Below are positions 32,223 to 40,154 of a DNA stretch of 43,171 nt, in pieces. The DNA lies in assembly GCA_021810565.1 (NCBI GenBank), contig JAJZIM010000022.1:1-43171 (forward strand). The letters are read 5' to 3'. The stretch is from Bacillota bacterium. GTDB taxonomy: Bacteria > Bacillota > Sulfobacillia > JAJZIM01. The notes beneath the pieces were generated by a model. It made no database searches. It had not been told where the DNA came from and saw only the letters and a list, made by a program, of their open reading frames with translations. The position numbers and the translations under genes are program-made. Within the stretch, counting starts at the first letter, position 1, and each line of letters starts with the position of its first letter.

Positions 32223-33089
32223 TCGGGTGCCGGTCTCCGGCTCGGTCCGTACCGCCAAGTCGTTGCGGAAGATCAGGTTGGTATAGGGGTAGGCGATGTC
32301 GATGCCGTGGTGGGCGAAGGTCTCGGCGATGGCGAAATTGACGTCGCTGACGATGTAGTGACGGCGGATGGGCGAGGCGATCCAGACCAGCAGGCTCAGA
32401 TTGAAGGTGGAACTGCCGAAGGATTCGAACCAGACGGTGGGCGCCGGGTCGGGGAGCACCTCCGGATGGGACGCGGCGATCTGCAGCAGCAGGTCGCGGG
32501 CGAGGTCGAGCTTGGCGGCCGTCTCCTCTATGCCCACCGGGATGTGGACCCGGATCTTGGGATCCTCGTGGGACCAGTTGATCACGTTTTGGGTGATGAA
32601 ATTGGAGTTGGGCACGATCACCGAGATGTTGTTGCGCGTGGTGATGGTGGTGCTCCGGATCCGGATCTTGGTCACGACGCCGTCCAAGCCGCCGACCTCG
32701 ATGTAGTCGCCGACCACGATGGGCCGTTCGAACAGCACGATGATTCCGGAGACGAAATTGCTGATGACGTTTTGCAGGCCGAAGCCCACGCCCAGGCTCA
32801 AGACGCCCGCGAACACCGCCAGGGAGCCCAGGTTGATGCCCAGGACCTGGAGGCCGGCGAAGATGCCCACCAGGATGATGATGTAGCGGGTTATCCTGAC
32901 GACGGAGTCCCGGGTGCCGGGGTCCAGGGCGGTCCGGTTCAGGATGTCCCGGCGCAGGACCCGGGCCACGCAGCGGGCCAGGACGAAGAACCCGGCGAGG
33001 ACGGCGATAAACAGCAGGATGGACAAAAGATCCACCCTGGTGGAGCCCACGGAGACGATGGGGGCATGCAGGAAGCCGAGGTCGGGCAT
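32220..33089 (-). CDS. MscS-family mechanosensitive channel
   Basis: 289 residues, small-MscS size. Seen: two N-terminal membrane helices (about 18-45 and 65-90), the pore-helix segment VFAGVLSLGVGFGLQNVISNFVSGIIVLFERPIVVGDYIEVGG, the beta domain with RSTTITTRNNISVIVPNS.FITQ.VINW, and the alpha-beta C-terminal domain. Releases solutes on osmotic downshift. The stop lies against the transposase remnant. Ordinary gene, no link to the methyl-transfer genes is needed. Confidence 0.92.
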   Translation of the reverse strand: MPDLGFLHAPIVSVGSTRVDLLSILLFIAVLAGFFVLARCVARVLRRDILNRTALDPGTRDSVVRITRYIIILVGIFAGLQVLGINLGSLAVFAGVLSLGVGFGLQNVISNFVSGIIVLFERPIVVGDYIEVGGLDGVVTKIRIRSTTITTRNNISVIVPNSNFITQNVINWSHEDPKIRVHIPVGIEETAAKLDLARDLLLQIAASHPEVLPDPAPTVWFESFGSSTFNLSLLVWIASPIRRHYIVSDVNFAIAETFAHHGIDIAYPYTNLIFRNDLAVRTEPETGTR

Positions 33090-33137
33090 CGTCGCGGCAT
33101 CGTCCCTTCCTTAACGGGACCTTGAGGGCCCGGTTGG

Positions 33138-33497
33138 CTAGTGGCCGGCGGTGCGGGCCTGGGCGGGGTGCTCCCCGGCCTCGTGCTCCAACCGGATGCT
33201 GGCCGCCACGGGAGCGGCCATGCCGAGTTCCACCATGGCCGCCTTGATCATGGCGGCGAGCACGGGGCAGTCCACGTGGCGGACGTGCCGGTCGGCGCTT
33301 TTATACACCGCCGAGGTGAAGAAGGTGTCCAAAAGGCCGCGCTTCCAGGACAGGTTGGCCAGGTCCGGGTTCATGTCCGTAAGCATGGTGCAGGGGGAAT
33401 GCACCACCAGGTCGAGGTTGCCGTCGGGACGCCGGGTGGCGTGAACGGATGCATGGTAGCCGCAGGCGCCGGCGTGGACCAGGGCACGGGTGGCCAT
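33138..33497 (-). CDS. DUF6951-like small protein
   Basis: A 119-residue protein. Seen: VHAGACGYHASVHATRRPDGNLDLVVHSPCTML, TFFTSAVYKSADRHVRHVDCPVLAAMIKAAMVELGMAAPVAASI. Cys13 in CGY, Cys36 in SPC and the Cys of DCPV fit the pattern of the DUF6951 family, small proteins I associate with UroD-type methyltransferase gene neighbourhoods. The function is unknown; the three Cys suggest metal or corrinoid handling. ATG at 33497 has GAGGTGAT upstream; a GTG at 33506 in the same frame would overlap that site. It lies directly downstream of the TetR gene in one operon. Confidence 0.7.
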   Translation of the reverse strand: MATRALVHAGACGYHASVHATRRPDGNLDLVVHSPCTMLTDMNPDLANLSWKRGLLDTFFTSAVYKSADRHVRHVDCPVLAAMIKAAMVELGMAAPVAASIRLEHEAGEHPAQARTAGH

Positions 33498-33507
33498 GGG
33501 GATCACC

Positions 33508-34197
33508 TCATTTTGCGGGAGGCTGGGGTTGGTCCAACTGGGGCGAGGCGCGGCAGTACACCGCGTGGTACCAGACGCCGGTCAGGGTCTGAATGACCTC
33601 CTCCGGGTCGTGCTCCTGGCCGTAGGAGCAGGTGAGGTAGGCCTGGTGCTCGATCATACCGCCCAGGATGTAGGCCATGAGATCCAGATTGATGGGGCGG
33701 GTGAGCCCGGCGGCGTGGGATTCGGCCAGGTGGGTGCGGATGCCCAGCAAGAGCTTCTCCCGGAGCTTCCGCCGCTCCGCGGCCACCTCCTCGTTGTAGG
33801 CGGAGACCTCGAAGAGCACCTTGACGATATCGCGGCGGCGCCAGGCGGCCTGGAGAAAGCCGCGCACCGTGCCCTCGATGGCGACTAGGACGTCGCGGCT
33901 GCGCCAGGGCGCCTCGATCTCCGCGGACATCTCCTCCAGGAACTCCTCCACCAGGCTGCGGAAGATGTCCAGCTTGTTCTCGAAGTAGATGTAGAAGGCG
34001 CCGCGGGAAAGCTGCGCCTCCCGGGTGATGTCATCCACCGTGGCGTCCAGGAAGCCCTTGGCGTCGAACACCTTCCGGGCGGCCTTCAAGAGCTTGTAGC
34101 GCGTGCGTTGACTGCGGAGATAGCGGCGACCGCTAGTCTTCTTGGCTACGTCGTCGTAGGTGCCAACCTTCAGCTCGACCCCTCCCGCCGTCCACAT
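33508..34197 (-). CDS. TetR/AcrR-family transcriptional regulator
   Basis: 229 residues from the ATG at 34197. Seen: LLKAARKVFDAKGFLDATVDDITREAQLSRGAFYIYFENKLDIFRSLVEEF, the TetR helix-turn-helix, then a helical ligand domain with a conserved YILGGMIEHQAY. An upstream in-frame GTG at 34251 lies before the predicted promoter, and TTG/GTG codons at 34206/34203 have GGAGG upstream of the -10 box, which would not be in the transcript. It is divergent from island 2 and probably represses it and itself; a palindrome lies near the island 2 start. Confidence 0.9.
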   Translation of the reverse strand: MWTAGGVELKVGTYDDVAKKTSGRRYLRSQRTRYKLLKAARKVFDAKGFLDATVDDITREAQLSRGAFYIYFENKLDIFRSLVEEFLEEMSAEIEAPWRSRDVLVAIEGTVRGFLQAAWRRRDIVKVLFEVSAYNEEVAAERRKLREKLLLGIRTHLAESHAAGLTRPINLDLMAYILGGMIEHQAYLTCSYGQEHDPEEVIQTLTGVWYHAVYCRASPQLDQPQPPAK

Positions 34198-34206
34198 TTT
34201 CACCAA

Positions 34207-34235
34207 ATTATAACCTCCGGGTGCTAACCTGACAA
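34207..34235 (-). promoter_or_regulatory. strong promoter of the TetR gene, predicted near-leaderless
   Basis: Minus strand: TTGTCA (34230-34235), 17-base spacer, TATAAT (34207-34212), the best promoter match in the window. Transcription would begin two to four bases before the ATG at 34197. Confidence 0.7.
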
Positions 34236-34357
34236 CCGATTCGAGCTTCACCGGAAAAAAGGAGCGAGATTCCTTGTGCGCCGCCGCCTGCGGGCGGGCG
34301 AGGCGGCTGGACGGGCCTCAGGGTGATTTTAGCCCGGCCCATTCCCTCTTCAGCCGC

Positions 34358-34386
34358 TTTACAGCGGAGCGCTTTCCGGCTAACAT
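34358..34386 (+). promoter_or_regulatory. candidate promoter of methyltransferase island 2
   Basis: TTTACA (34358-34363), 17-base spacer, TAACAT (34381-34386). The predicted start lies near 34393, just before the palindrome at 34401. Confidence 0.5.
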
Positions 34387-34400
34387 GAATTATAGCACAT

Positions 34401-34422
34401 AGTGACACGGACGTCACTGTCA
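34401..34422. promoter_or_regulatory. candidate TetR operator
   Basis: AGTGAC (34401-34406) and GTCACT (34413-34418) form a perfect 6-bp inverted repeat with a 6-base spacer. TGACA/TGTCA (34403-34407 and 34418-34422) give a second overlapping one. It is placed just downstream of the predicted start of island 2 transcription, where a bound TetR dimer would block it. Confidence 0.5.
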
Positions 34423-34443
34423 ACTAGAAGGGGGTGGGGTGGG

Positions 34444-35481
34444 ATGGCGACGCCGCGGCAGGTGGTGGAGCAGGCCATGGCCCTCGAGGTTCCCGAGCGA
34501 CAGCCGGCCTGCATCTACGGCGGGGGCATGTGGACCTTGCGCCAGGCCGGGGAGACCTTCGCGGGACTCTCGGAGGATCCGGCACGCATGTCCGAGGTCA
34601 TCGCCCGGGTGGCCCGGGACGTGGGATCGGATATCGTGTACACCGGCTCCGGGTACAACAACGTGCACGTGGCGGCCTTGGGCGGTCGGATCAAATACCG
34701 GCAGATCGGCGCCCCCGATCTGGAGGAGCCGTTGGTGGGGAGCATCGAGGACCTGGCCGGACTCAAGTTGGAGCGGGTGGACGAGTACGTCACGGTGCGC
34801 ACGGTGCAGGAGACGGCCCGGCGGGTGGCGGCCCAGATCGGGCAGGAGTACATGGTCACCATGACCTCGTGGGGCCCCTTCAGCCTCGGAGCGCAGATCC
34901 TGGGGGTGGAGCAGACCATGCGGGGCTGCTTCCGCCAGCCGGAACTGGTGCGGGCGGTGGTGGATTTCGCCGCCGAGTTCATCCGTGTCTTCTACGCTCC
35001 GGTGGTGGAGGACGGCACCCTAAAGCTGGTATCTCTGGCCGACCCCACGGCGGCGGGTAGCCTGATCTCCAAGAAGCATTACGCGCAATTCGCCTTGCCG
35101 CCCCTGCAGCGTTTAGCGGAGTATTTCCGCTCCCGGGGGGCGGCCACTCTTTTGCATATCTGCGGCGACACCCAGGACCGGCTGGAGCTTTTGACCGAGA
35201 GCGGGGCGCAGATCGTGAGCATCGACACGGCGGTGGAGCTGGCGGCGGCCAAGGCCGCCTTTACCGGCAAGACCTGTCTGGGCGGCAACCTGGATCCGGT
35301 GCACGTGCTGCAGCAGGGCACTCCGGAGGAGGTCGTCCGCGGGGCGCGCCGGTGTCTGGACGATGCCGCGGCGGGGGGCGGCTTCATCCTCATGCCCGGC
35401 TGCGACACGCCGCCCCTGACCCCGCGGGAGAACGTGGACGCCTTCCTGCACACGGCTTTCGAATACCGGTTGCAGGGATGA
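34444..35481 (+). CDS. UroD-fold corrinoid methyltransferase, first of island 2
   Basis: A 345-residue MtaA/MT1-family TIM-barrel protein. Seen: an N-terminal RQVVEQAMALEVPERQPACIYGGG, the SWGPFSLGAQIL segment, zinc ligands His238 and Cys240 in LLHICGDTQD, and a Cys in LMPGCDTPP near the C-terminus. It is more distant from the genes at 24.6 and 38.4 kb than they are from each other, so it probably acts on another methyl donor or is the other half-reaction enzyme. ATG with AAGGGGG upstream. First gene of island 2, behind the TetR-controlled promoter. Confidence 0.88.
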   Translation: MATPRQVVEQAMALEVPERQPACIYGGGMWTLRQAGETFAGLSEDPARMSEVIARVARDVGSDIVYTGSGYNNVHVAALGGRIKYRQIGAPDLEEPLVGSIEDLAGLKLERVDEYVTVRTVQETARRVAAQIGQEYMVTMTSWGPFSLGAQILGVEQTMRGCFRQPELVRAVVDFAAEFIRVFYAPVVEDGTLKLVSLADPTAAGSLISKKHYAQFALPPLQRLAEYFRSRGAATLLHICGDTQDRLELLTESGAQIVSIDTAVELAAAKAAFTGKTCLGGNLDPVHVLQQGTPEEVVRGARRCLDDAAAGGGFILMPGCDTPPLTPRENVDAFLHTAFEYRLQG

Positions 35482-35500
35482 ATTCGGGGAGGTAGGGAAG

Positions 35501-37435
35501 TTGGCGAAGCATCTGGTCGTGTTTCAGCCCTCGGGCCGCCGGGCGGAGGTGGAGGAGGGCACCACCCTGATGGACGCCGCCCGCAACATGGGGGTGGACA
35601 TCGAGACCATCTGCGGCACCAAGCACACCTGCGGGCAATGCAAGGTGCAGATCCAGGAGGGGGAGTTCGCCCGGGAAGGGATCATTTCCAGCATGGAGCA
35701 CGTCTCGGCGCTCAATCCCGACGAGGTCAAGTTCCTCCGGCGGGTCAAGGAGCCCAACATGCGCCTGGCCTGCGTGGCCGAGGTGCGCGGCGACGTGGTG
35801 GTCTTCGTCCCGGAGCGCAGCCGGGCCGGGCGCCAGGTGGTGCGCAAGGCCGCCCGGGAGCTGGTGGTGGAGGTGGCTCCGGCCGTGCTCAAGTACTACG
35901 TGGAGCTCATCCCGCCCACCCTGCGGGATACCCTGGGCGATCAGGAGCGACTCTTGGACGCCCTGCACGCGGTGTATGGTCTTGAGGGCCTGTACCTGGA
36001 CTACCGGGTGCTCAGGGAGCTGTCGGACATCCTGCGCGCCAGCGAGTGGAAGGTCACCGTCTCGGTGTGGCGGGGGCGCGAGGTGCAGCGGGTGGAGAGC
36101 GGCTTCGTGGACGATCTCTACGGCGTGGCCGTGGATGTGGGCACCACCACCGTGGCGGGCTACCTCACCGATCTGAAGACCGGCAAGGTCGTGGCCACCG
36201 AGTCGATGATGAACCCCCAGGTGCGCTACGGCGAGGACGTCATGTCCCGCATCACCTACGCCCAGGAGCATGAGGGCGGCCGGGAGCTTTTAACCACGGC
36301 CATCCGGGAGGGTCTGGACCAGATCTTCACCAACCTGGCCGCCCGCAAGCGCCTGAAGCCCACGGACATCTCCGAGGTGGTCCTGGTGGGCAACACCGCC
36401 ATGCACCACCTGTTCGTGGGGCTGGATCCGGTGTACCTGGGCAAGGCCCCCTTCCCGCCGGTGCTGCACCACTCCCTGGACGTGCGGGCCCGGGACATGG
36501 GACTTTCCTCCCTGCACCCGGCAACTAACGTGCATGTGCTGCCCAACGAGGCGGGCTTCGTGGGGGCGGACAACGTGGGGGTGCTGCTGGCCGAGGAGCC
36601 TTACAACCAAGACGAGATCTGGCTGATCATCGACATCGGCACCAACGGGGAGATCATCCTGGGCAACCGGGAGAAGCTAATCTCCTCCTCGTGCGCCACC
36701 GGGCCGGCCTTCGAGGGCGCCCACATCAAGTTCGGGATGCGGGCTGCGCCGGGGGCCATCGAGCGGGTGCGGATCGCGGTGGGCGGCCGGGACGTGTCCT
36801 ACCGCCTCATCGCGCCGCCCAGTCGGCGGGAGGAGGTGCGGGCCAAGGGGATCTGCGGCTCCGGGATCATCGACGCCGTGGCGGAGATGTATCGGGCGGG
36901 GGTCCTCCTGCCCAGCGGTCGCTTCGCCAAGGACCTAGACACCCCGCGGTTGCGCCGGGGCGAGGACGGACCGGAATTCGTGCTGGCCTGGGCCGACGAG
37001 ACGGACGTGGGCGCGGACATCACCATCACCCAAGCGGACGTGCGCGCTCTGCAGTTGGCCAAGTCCGCCATGTATGCGGGGATCAAGCTGATGATGCGCC
37101 GGCTGGGAGTGGAGCAGGTGGACCGCGTGATCCTGGCCGGGGCCTTCGGCAGCTACATCGACAAGGTGCAGGCCATGACCATCGGGCTGTTCCCCGACTG
37201 CGACTTGGAGAAGGTGTACGCGGTGGGCAACGCCGCCGGGGACGGCGCGCGCATCGCCCTGGTCAACGCCGCCAAACGGGACGAGGCGGATCGGGTGGCC
37301 CGGGAGGTGGAGTACATCGAGCTGACGGTGGAGCCGGACTTCGAGCGGGTGTTCATGGAGGCCATGTACTTCCCGCACATGAAGGACAAGTTCCCGCACC
37401 TGGAGGAGGTGTTGGGGCGCGCGGTGGGAGCCTGA
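35501..37435 (+). CDS. corrinoid activation protein, ASKHA/ferredoxin type (RACE)
   Basis: A 644-residue reductive activator of corrinoid enzymes: it restores Co(II) to Co(I) using ATP and an iron-sulfur cluster. Seen: an N-terminal plant-type ferredoxin domain with Cys38, Cys44, Cys47 and Cys91 (GTKHTCGQC pattern), a linker and middle domain (100-210), then the ASKHA domain with VAVDVGTTTVAGYL, VLVGNTAMHHLFVGLD, LIIDIGTNGEI, CATGPAFEGAHI, KGICGSGIIDA, VILAGAFGSYID and GNAAGDGA. Matches bacterial O-demethylase activating enzymes rather than the archaeal RamA (which has two 4Fe-4S clusters). TTG start with GGGAGG upstream. The only such gene in the window. Confidence 0.94.
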   Translation: MAKHLVVFQPSGRRAEVEEGTTLMDAARNMGVDIETICGTKHTCGQCKVQIQEGEFAREGIISSMEHVSALNPDEVKFLRRVKEPNMRLACVAEVRGDVVVFVPERSRAGRQVVRKAARELVVEVAPAVLKYYVELIPPTLRDTLGDQERLLDALHAVYGLEGLYLDYRVLRELSDILRASEWKVTVSVWRGREVQRVESGFVDDLYGVAVDVGTTTVAGYLTDLKTGKVVATESMMNPQVRYGEDVMSRITYAQEHEGGRELLTTAIREGLDQIFTNLAARKRLKPTDISEVVLVGNTAMHHLFVGLDPVYLGKAPFPPVLHHSLDVRARDMGLSSLHPATNVHVLPNEAGFVGADNVGVLLAEEPYNQDEIWLIIDIGTNGEIILGNREKLISSSCATGPAFEGAHIKFGMRAAPGAIERVRIAVGGRDVSYRLIAPPSRREEVRAKGICGSGIIDAVAEMYRAGVLLPSGRFAKDLDTPRLRRGEDGPEFVLAWADETDVGADITITQADVRALQLAKSAMYAGIKLMMRRLGVEQVDRVILAGAFGSYIDKVQAMTIGLFPDCDLEKVYAVGNAAGDGARIALVNAAKRDEADRVAREVEYIELTVEPDFERVFMEAMYFPHMKDKFPHLEEVLGRAVGA

Positions 37436-37460
37436 GGATCGTGGTATCGCACAGGGAGGG

Positions 37461-38411
37461 ATGAAGATGGTGGAGCCGAAGCTTTGCCGCATCGGCAGAC
37501 TGGAGGTGGGCGGTGCCCCGGGGGAGCGACCGGCGCTCCTCATCGCCTCCATGTTCCACGGCAAGGACAAGATGCTGACCAGCCGGCGCCGGGGCACCTT
37601 TGACCGGGAGTCGGCCGGACAGGCCCTGCGGCGGCTGGAAGAGTTGTCCGAGATCACGGGAGTCCCGGCCATGGTGGCCATGGTATCCAACTGGGAGGAC
37701 GAGTTCCGCCGCTACGTGGAGTTCCATCGGGAGCACACGGACCTTCCCTTCGCCTGCGACGTGTGGTTGGTCAAGCGCCGCCTGGCCTGTGCCCGGGTGG
37801 TGGCCGAGTTGGGCCTGCAGGAAAACTTCCTGTACAACAGCATCACCCCCTGGGACGCCAAGGACGTCCCCTTGGCCGAGCAGGTGCGGGAGTTGAAAGA
37901 GCTGGGGATTCGCCACGTGGTGGTGCAGGCCTTCGACGAGGCGGACACCAGCGCGGCCGGACGGATCAAGTCCCTGGACGCGCTGATGGAGGAGGTGGCC
38001 AAGGGAGACTTCCGCAGCATCCTGGTGGACACTAGCTGCATGAGCCTGCCCGCCCTGTCCTTCAGCCTGGAGGCCAACCGCCTGATCAAGGAGCGTTACG
38101 GCTTTCCCGCCGGCCAGGCCACGGCCAACGGCACCTACATGTGGCGCAAGGAGCTGACCGAGCGCCTGGGGGAGGGGCACTTCCCGGCGGCCGACGCGGC
38201 GGCGGAGGCCCTGTCTGCCTTCCACCACAGCGACTTCATCTTCTCCGGACCGGTGGTCGGCCAGGAGCGGGTGGCGGTGGCCACGGCGGTGGCCGCCGTG
38301 CTCAGTGCCGGCGTGCGCTACCAGACCACGGGGATGCAGCCGGGCCCCGGCCATCCTCTGGAGCGCTTGTTTCCCGATTTCGCCCGGCAGCTGGTGCCGG
38401 TGGCGGTTTAG
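37461..38411 (+). CDS. MtrH-family methyltransferase (corrinoid to tetrahydrofolate, MT2 type)
   Basis: 316 residues of the MtrH/MtgA family, TIM-barrel enzymes that move a methyl group between a corrinoid protein and a tetrahydropterin. Seen: the start VGGAPGERPALLIASMFHGKDKM (family pattern GE.P.LL.GS.FY..), FDRESAGQALRRLEELSEITGVPAMVAMVSN, FACDVWLVKRRLACARV, YNSITPWD, VVQAFD, ILVDTSCMSLPA and FPAGQATANGTYMWR. In a bacterium the acceptor is presumably tetrahydrofolate. Sits between the activator and the second UroD gene, completing the three-component system. ATG with GGGAGG just upstream. Confidence 0.86.
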   Translation: MKMVEPKLCRIGRLEVGGAPGERPALLIASMFHGKDKMLTSRRRGTFDRESAGQALRRLEELSEITGVPAMVAMVSNWEDEFRRYVEFHREHTDLPFACDVWLVKRRLACARVVAELGLQENFLYNSITPWDAKDVPLAEQVRELKELGIRHVVVQAFDEADTSAAGRIKSLDALMEEVAKGDFRSILVDTSCMSLPALSFSLEANRLIKERYGFPAGQATANGTYMWRKELTERLGEGHFPAADAAAEALSAFHHSDFIFSGPVVGQERVAVATAVAAVLSAGVRYQTTGMQPGPGHPLERLFPDFARQLVPVAV

Positions 38412-38423
38412 GAGGTGGCGCGG

Positions 38424-39449
38424 ATGGCGACGGCGACCAAGACGGCCCGCGAGCGGGTGATGGCCCTCTTCGCGAGGGAGCGGCAGACCCCGGTGCCGGT
38501 GTTCTCCGGCATGGGCAACGTGACGGTGTACGGCCTGGAGGACGCGGGCATCGGCTTCGCCCAGGTGCACGGCGACGCCGAGGCGATGGCCCGGGCGGCG
38601 GCCTCGAGCTACGAGCGCTTCGGCTACGAGGCGGTGGTGGTGCCCTTCGATCTGGGGGTGGAGGCCGAGGCCATGGGGCGCACCCTGAATACCTATGCCT
38701 CCTCGGATGGCATCCTCTACCCGACGGTGCAGAACAAGCTGCCGGCGACGGCGGACAACTTCCAGGTGCCCGCGGACCTGGAGCTCCGCGGGCGCATACC
38801 CTTGGTAGCTCAGGCCATCCGCCTGGTGAAGGAGCGCCTGGGGGAGCAGGTGGCGGTGGGCAGCTATGTGCTGGGCCCCTTCACCCTGGCTGGGCAGGTG
38901 CTGGAGCTGGACCAACTGCTGAAGTTGGCCGGCAAGGATCAGACCCAGATGCACGTGATCCTGGAGCGGGCGGGAGAGGTGGCCGCCCGGGAGGCCGAGG
39001 CCTACCGGGCAGCGGGCGCCGACTTCGTCACGGTGCGGGAAATGGGGGCGGCCTCGGACATCCTGAGCCCGCGCATGTTCCGCAACCTGATCCAGCCTCA
39101 TCTGAAGGAAGTGTTCGCGCAGGTCGGCGGCCCCACGGTGCTGCATATCTGCGGCAGCACCCAGAACATCGTGGAGATGATGGCCGACTGCGGTGCCACC
39201 GCGGTCAGCGTGGACCAGAAGAACGACCTGGCGGCCTCCCGGGCGACGCTGGGACCGGAGAAGCTGCTTTTCGGCAACCTGGATCCATACAAGGTGCTGG
39301 TGCAGGGAACGCCGGAACAGGTGCGCGAGGCGGTGCGCAATTGCGTGGCGGCGGGCGCCGACGCGGTGTGGCCAGGCTGCGACATCTGGCCCACGGTGCC
39401 GGCCGAGAACATGCAGGCGATGATGGACGCGTCGCGGGAACAGGCGTAA
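38424..39449 (+). CDS. UroD-fold corrinoid methyltransferase, second of island 2
   Basis: 341 residues, MtaA/MT1 family. Seen: ARERVMALFARERQTPVPVFSGMGNV, VPFDLGVEAEAMG, VGSYVLGPFTLAGQV, VREMGAASDILSPRMF, zinc ligands His241 and Cys243 in LHICGSTQN and a third Cys in VWPGCDIWP. Very similar over its whole length to the gene at 24616. ATG at 38424 has GGAGG eight bases upstream. Followed 15 bases later by its corrinoid protein. Confidence 0.88.
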   Translation: MATATKTARERVMALFARERQTPVPVFSGMGNVTVYGLEDAGIGFAQVHGDAEAMARAAASSYERFGYEAVVVPFDLGVEAEAMGRTLNTYASSDGILYPTVQNKLPATADNFQVPADLELRGRIPLVAQAIRLVKERLGEQVAVGSYVLGPFTLAGQVLELDQLLKLAGKDQTQMHVILERAGEVAAREAEAYRAAGADFVTVREMGAASDILSPRMFRNLIQPHLKEVFAQVGGPTVLHICGSTQNIVEMMADCGATAVSVDQKNDLAASRATLGPEKLLFGNLDPYKVLVQGTPEQVREAVRNCVAAGADAVWPGCDIWPTVPAENMQAMMDASREQA

Positions 39450-39464
39450 GGAGGAGGATGGGGG

Positions 39465-40148
39465 ATGGCGGATCGTTTTCAGGAGTTGCTGGAGGAACTG
39501 CGTCAGGGAGTCACGGAGTACGACGAGGAGCGGGTGAAGGTTGCGGCCCAGGCGGTGCTGGATGAGGGGTTCGACGCCTACGACGCGGTGATGAACGGGC
39601 TGGCCGCCGGCATGGAGGAGGTGGGAAGGCTCTTCGGGGCCAACGAATATTTCGTGCCCGAGGTGCTCATGTGCGCCGACGCCCTGTACGGCGGGTTGGA
39701 GATCCTGCGCCCCCACATTGAGGTGGATCCCTCGCGCCAGGTCAAGGGCGCCGTGGTCATCGGCACCGTGGAGGGGGACGTGCACGACATCGGCAAGAAC
39801 CTGGTCAAGTTGATGTTCGAGATCGCCGGGTTCACCGTCCACGACCTGGGGCGGGACGTGCCTTTGGAGAAATTCGTGGAGGAGGTGCTCTCCACCGACT
39901 CCGACTTCCTGTGCATGTCGGCCATGATGACCACCACCATGGGGGGCATGAAGCAGGTCATCGACCAGGTGCGCCAGAAGAACCCCAACGTCAAGATCAT
40001 GGTGGGCGGAGCTCCCCTCACCGGCGATCTGGCCCAGCGGTGGGGTGCCGACGGCTACGGCAAGGACGCGCCCAATGCCTTGCAGGAGGCCCTGCGCATG
40101 GTGGGCTCCCTGCGGGAGATGCACCAGGAGGCGGCCAAGGGAGGCTAG
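39465..40148 (+). CDS. corrinoid protein (MtaC/MtbC-like) of island 2
   Basis: 227 residues: a helical cap domain (about 1-90) and a B12-binding domain with GDVHDIGKN (Asp105, His107, Gly110), LGRDVPLEKFV, SAMMTTTMGGM, MVGGAPLTGD and GADGYGKDA. Clear paralogue of the corrinoid protein at 23286. It carries the methyl group between the UroD-type and MtrH-type enzymes and is the client of the RACE protein. Confidence 0.95.
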   Translation: MADRFQELLEELRQGVTEYDEERVKVAAQAVLDEGFDAYDAVMNGLAAGMEEVGRLFGANEYFVPEVLMCADALYGGLEILRPHIEVDPSRQVKGAVVIGTVEGDVHDIGKNLVKLMFEIAGFTVHDLGRDVPLEKFVEEVLSTDSDFLCMSAMMTTTMGGMKQVIDQVRQKNPNVKIMVGGAPLTGDLAQRWGADGYGKDAPNALQEALRMVGSLREMHQEAAKGG

Positions 40149-40154
40149 AGGGCG

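Noticed and set aside
32013-33125. Plus-strand open frame of 370 codons
   Set aside because: Mostly antisense to the MscS gene; only its first part (to about 32222) shows transposase-like residues, and that is reported as a remnant.
37353-40124. Very long minus-strand open frame (923 codons)
   Set aside because: It is antisense to MtrH-like, UroD and corrinoid genes with clear motifs; its translation is His/Gln/Gly-rich and low in complexity, as expected from the high GC bias.
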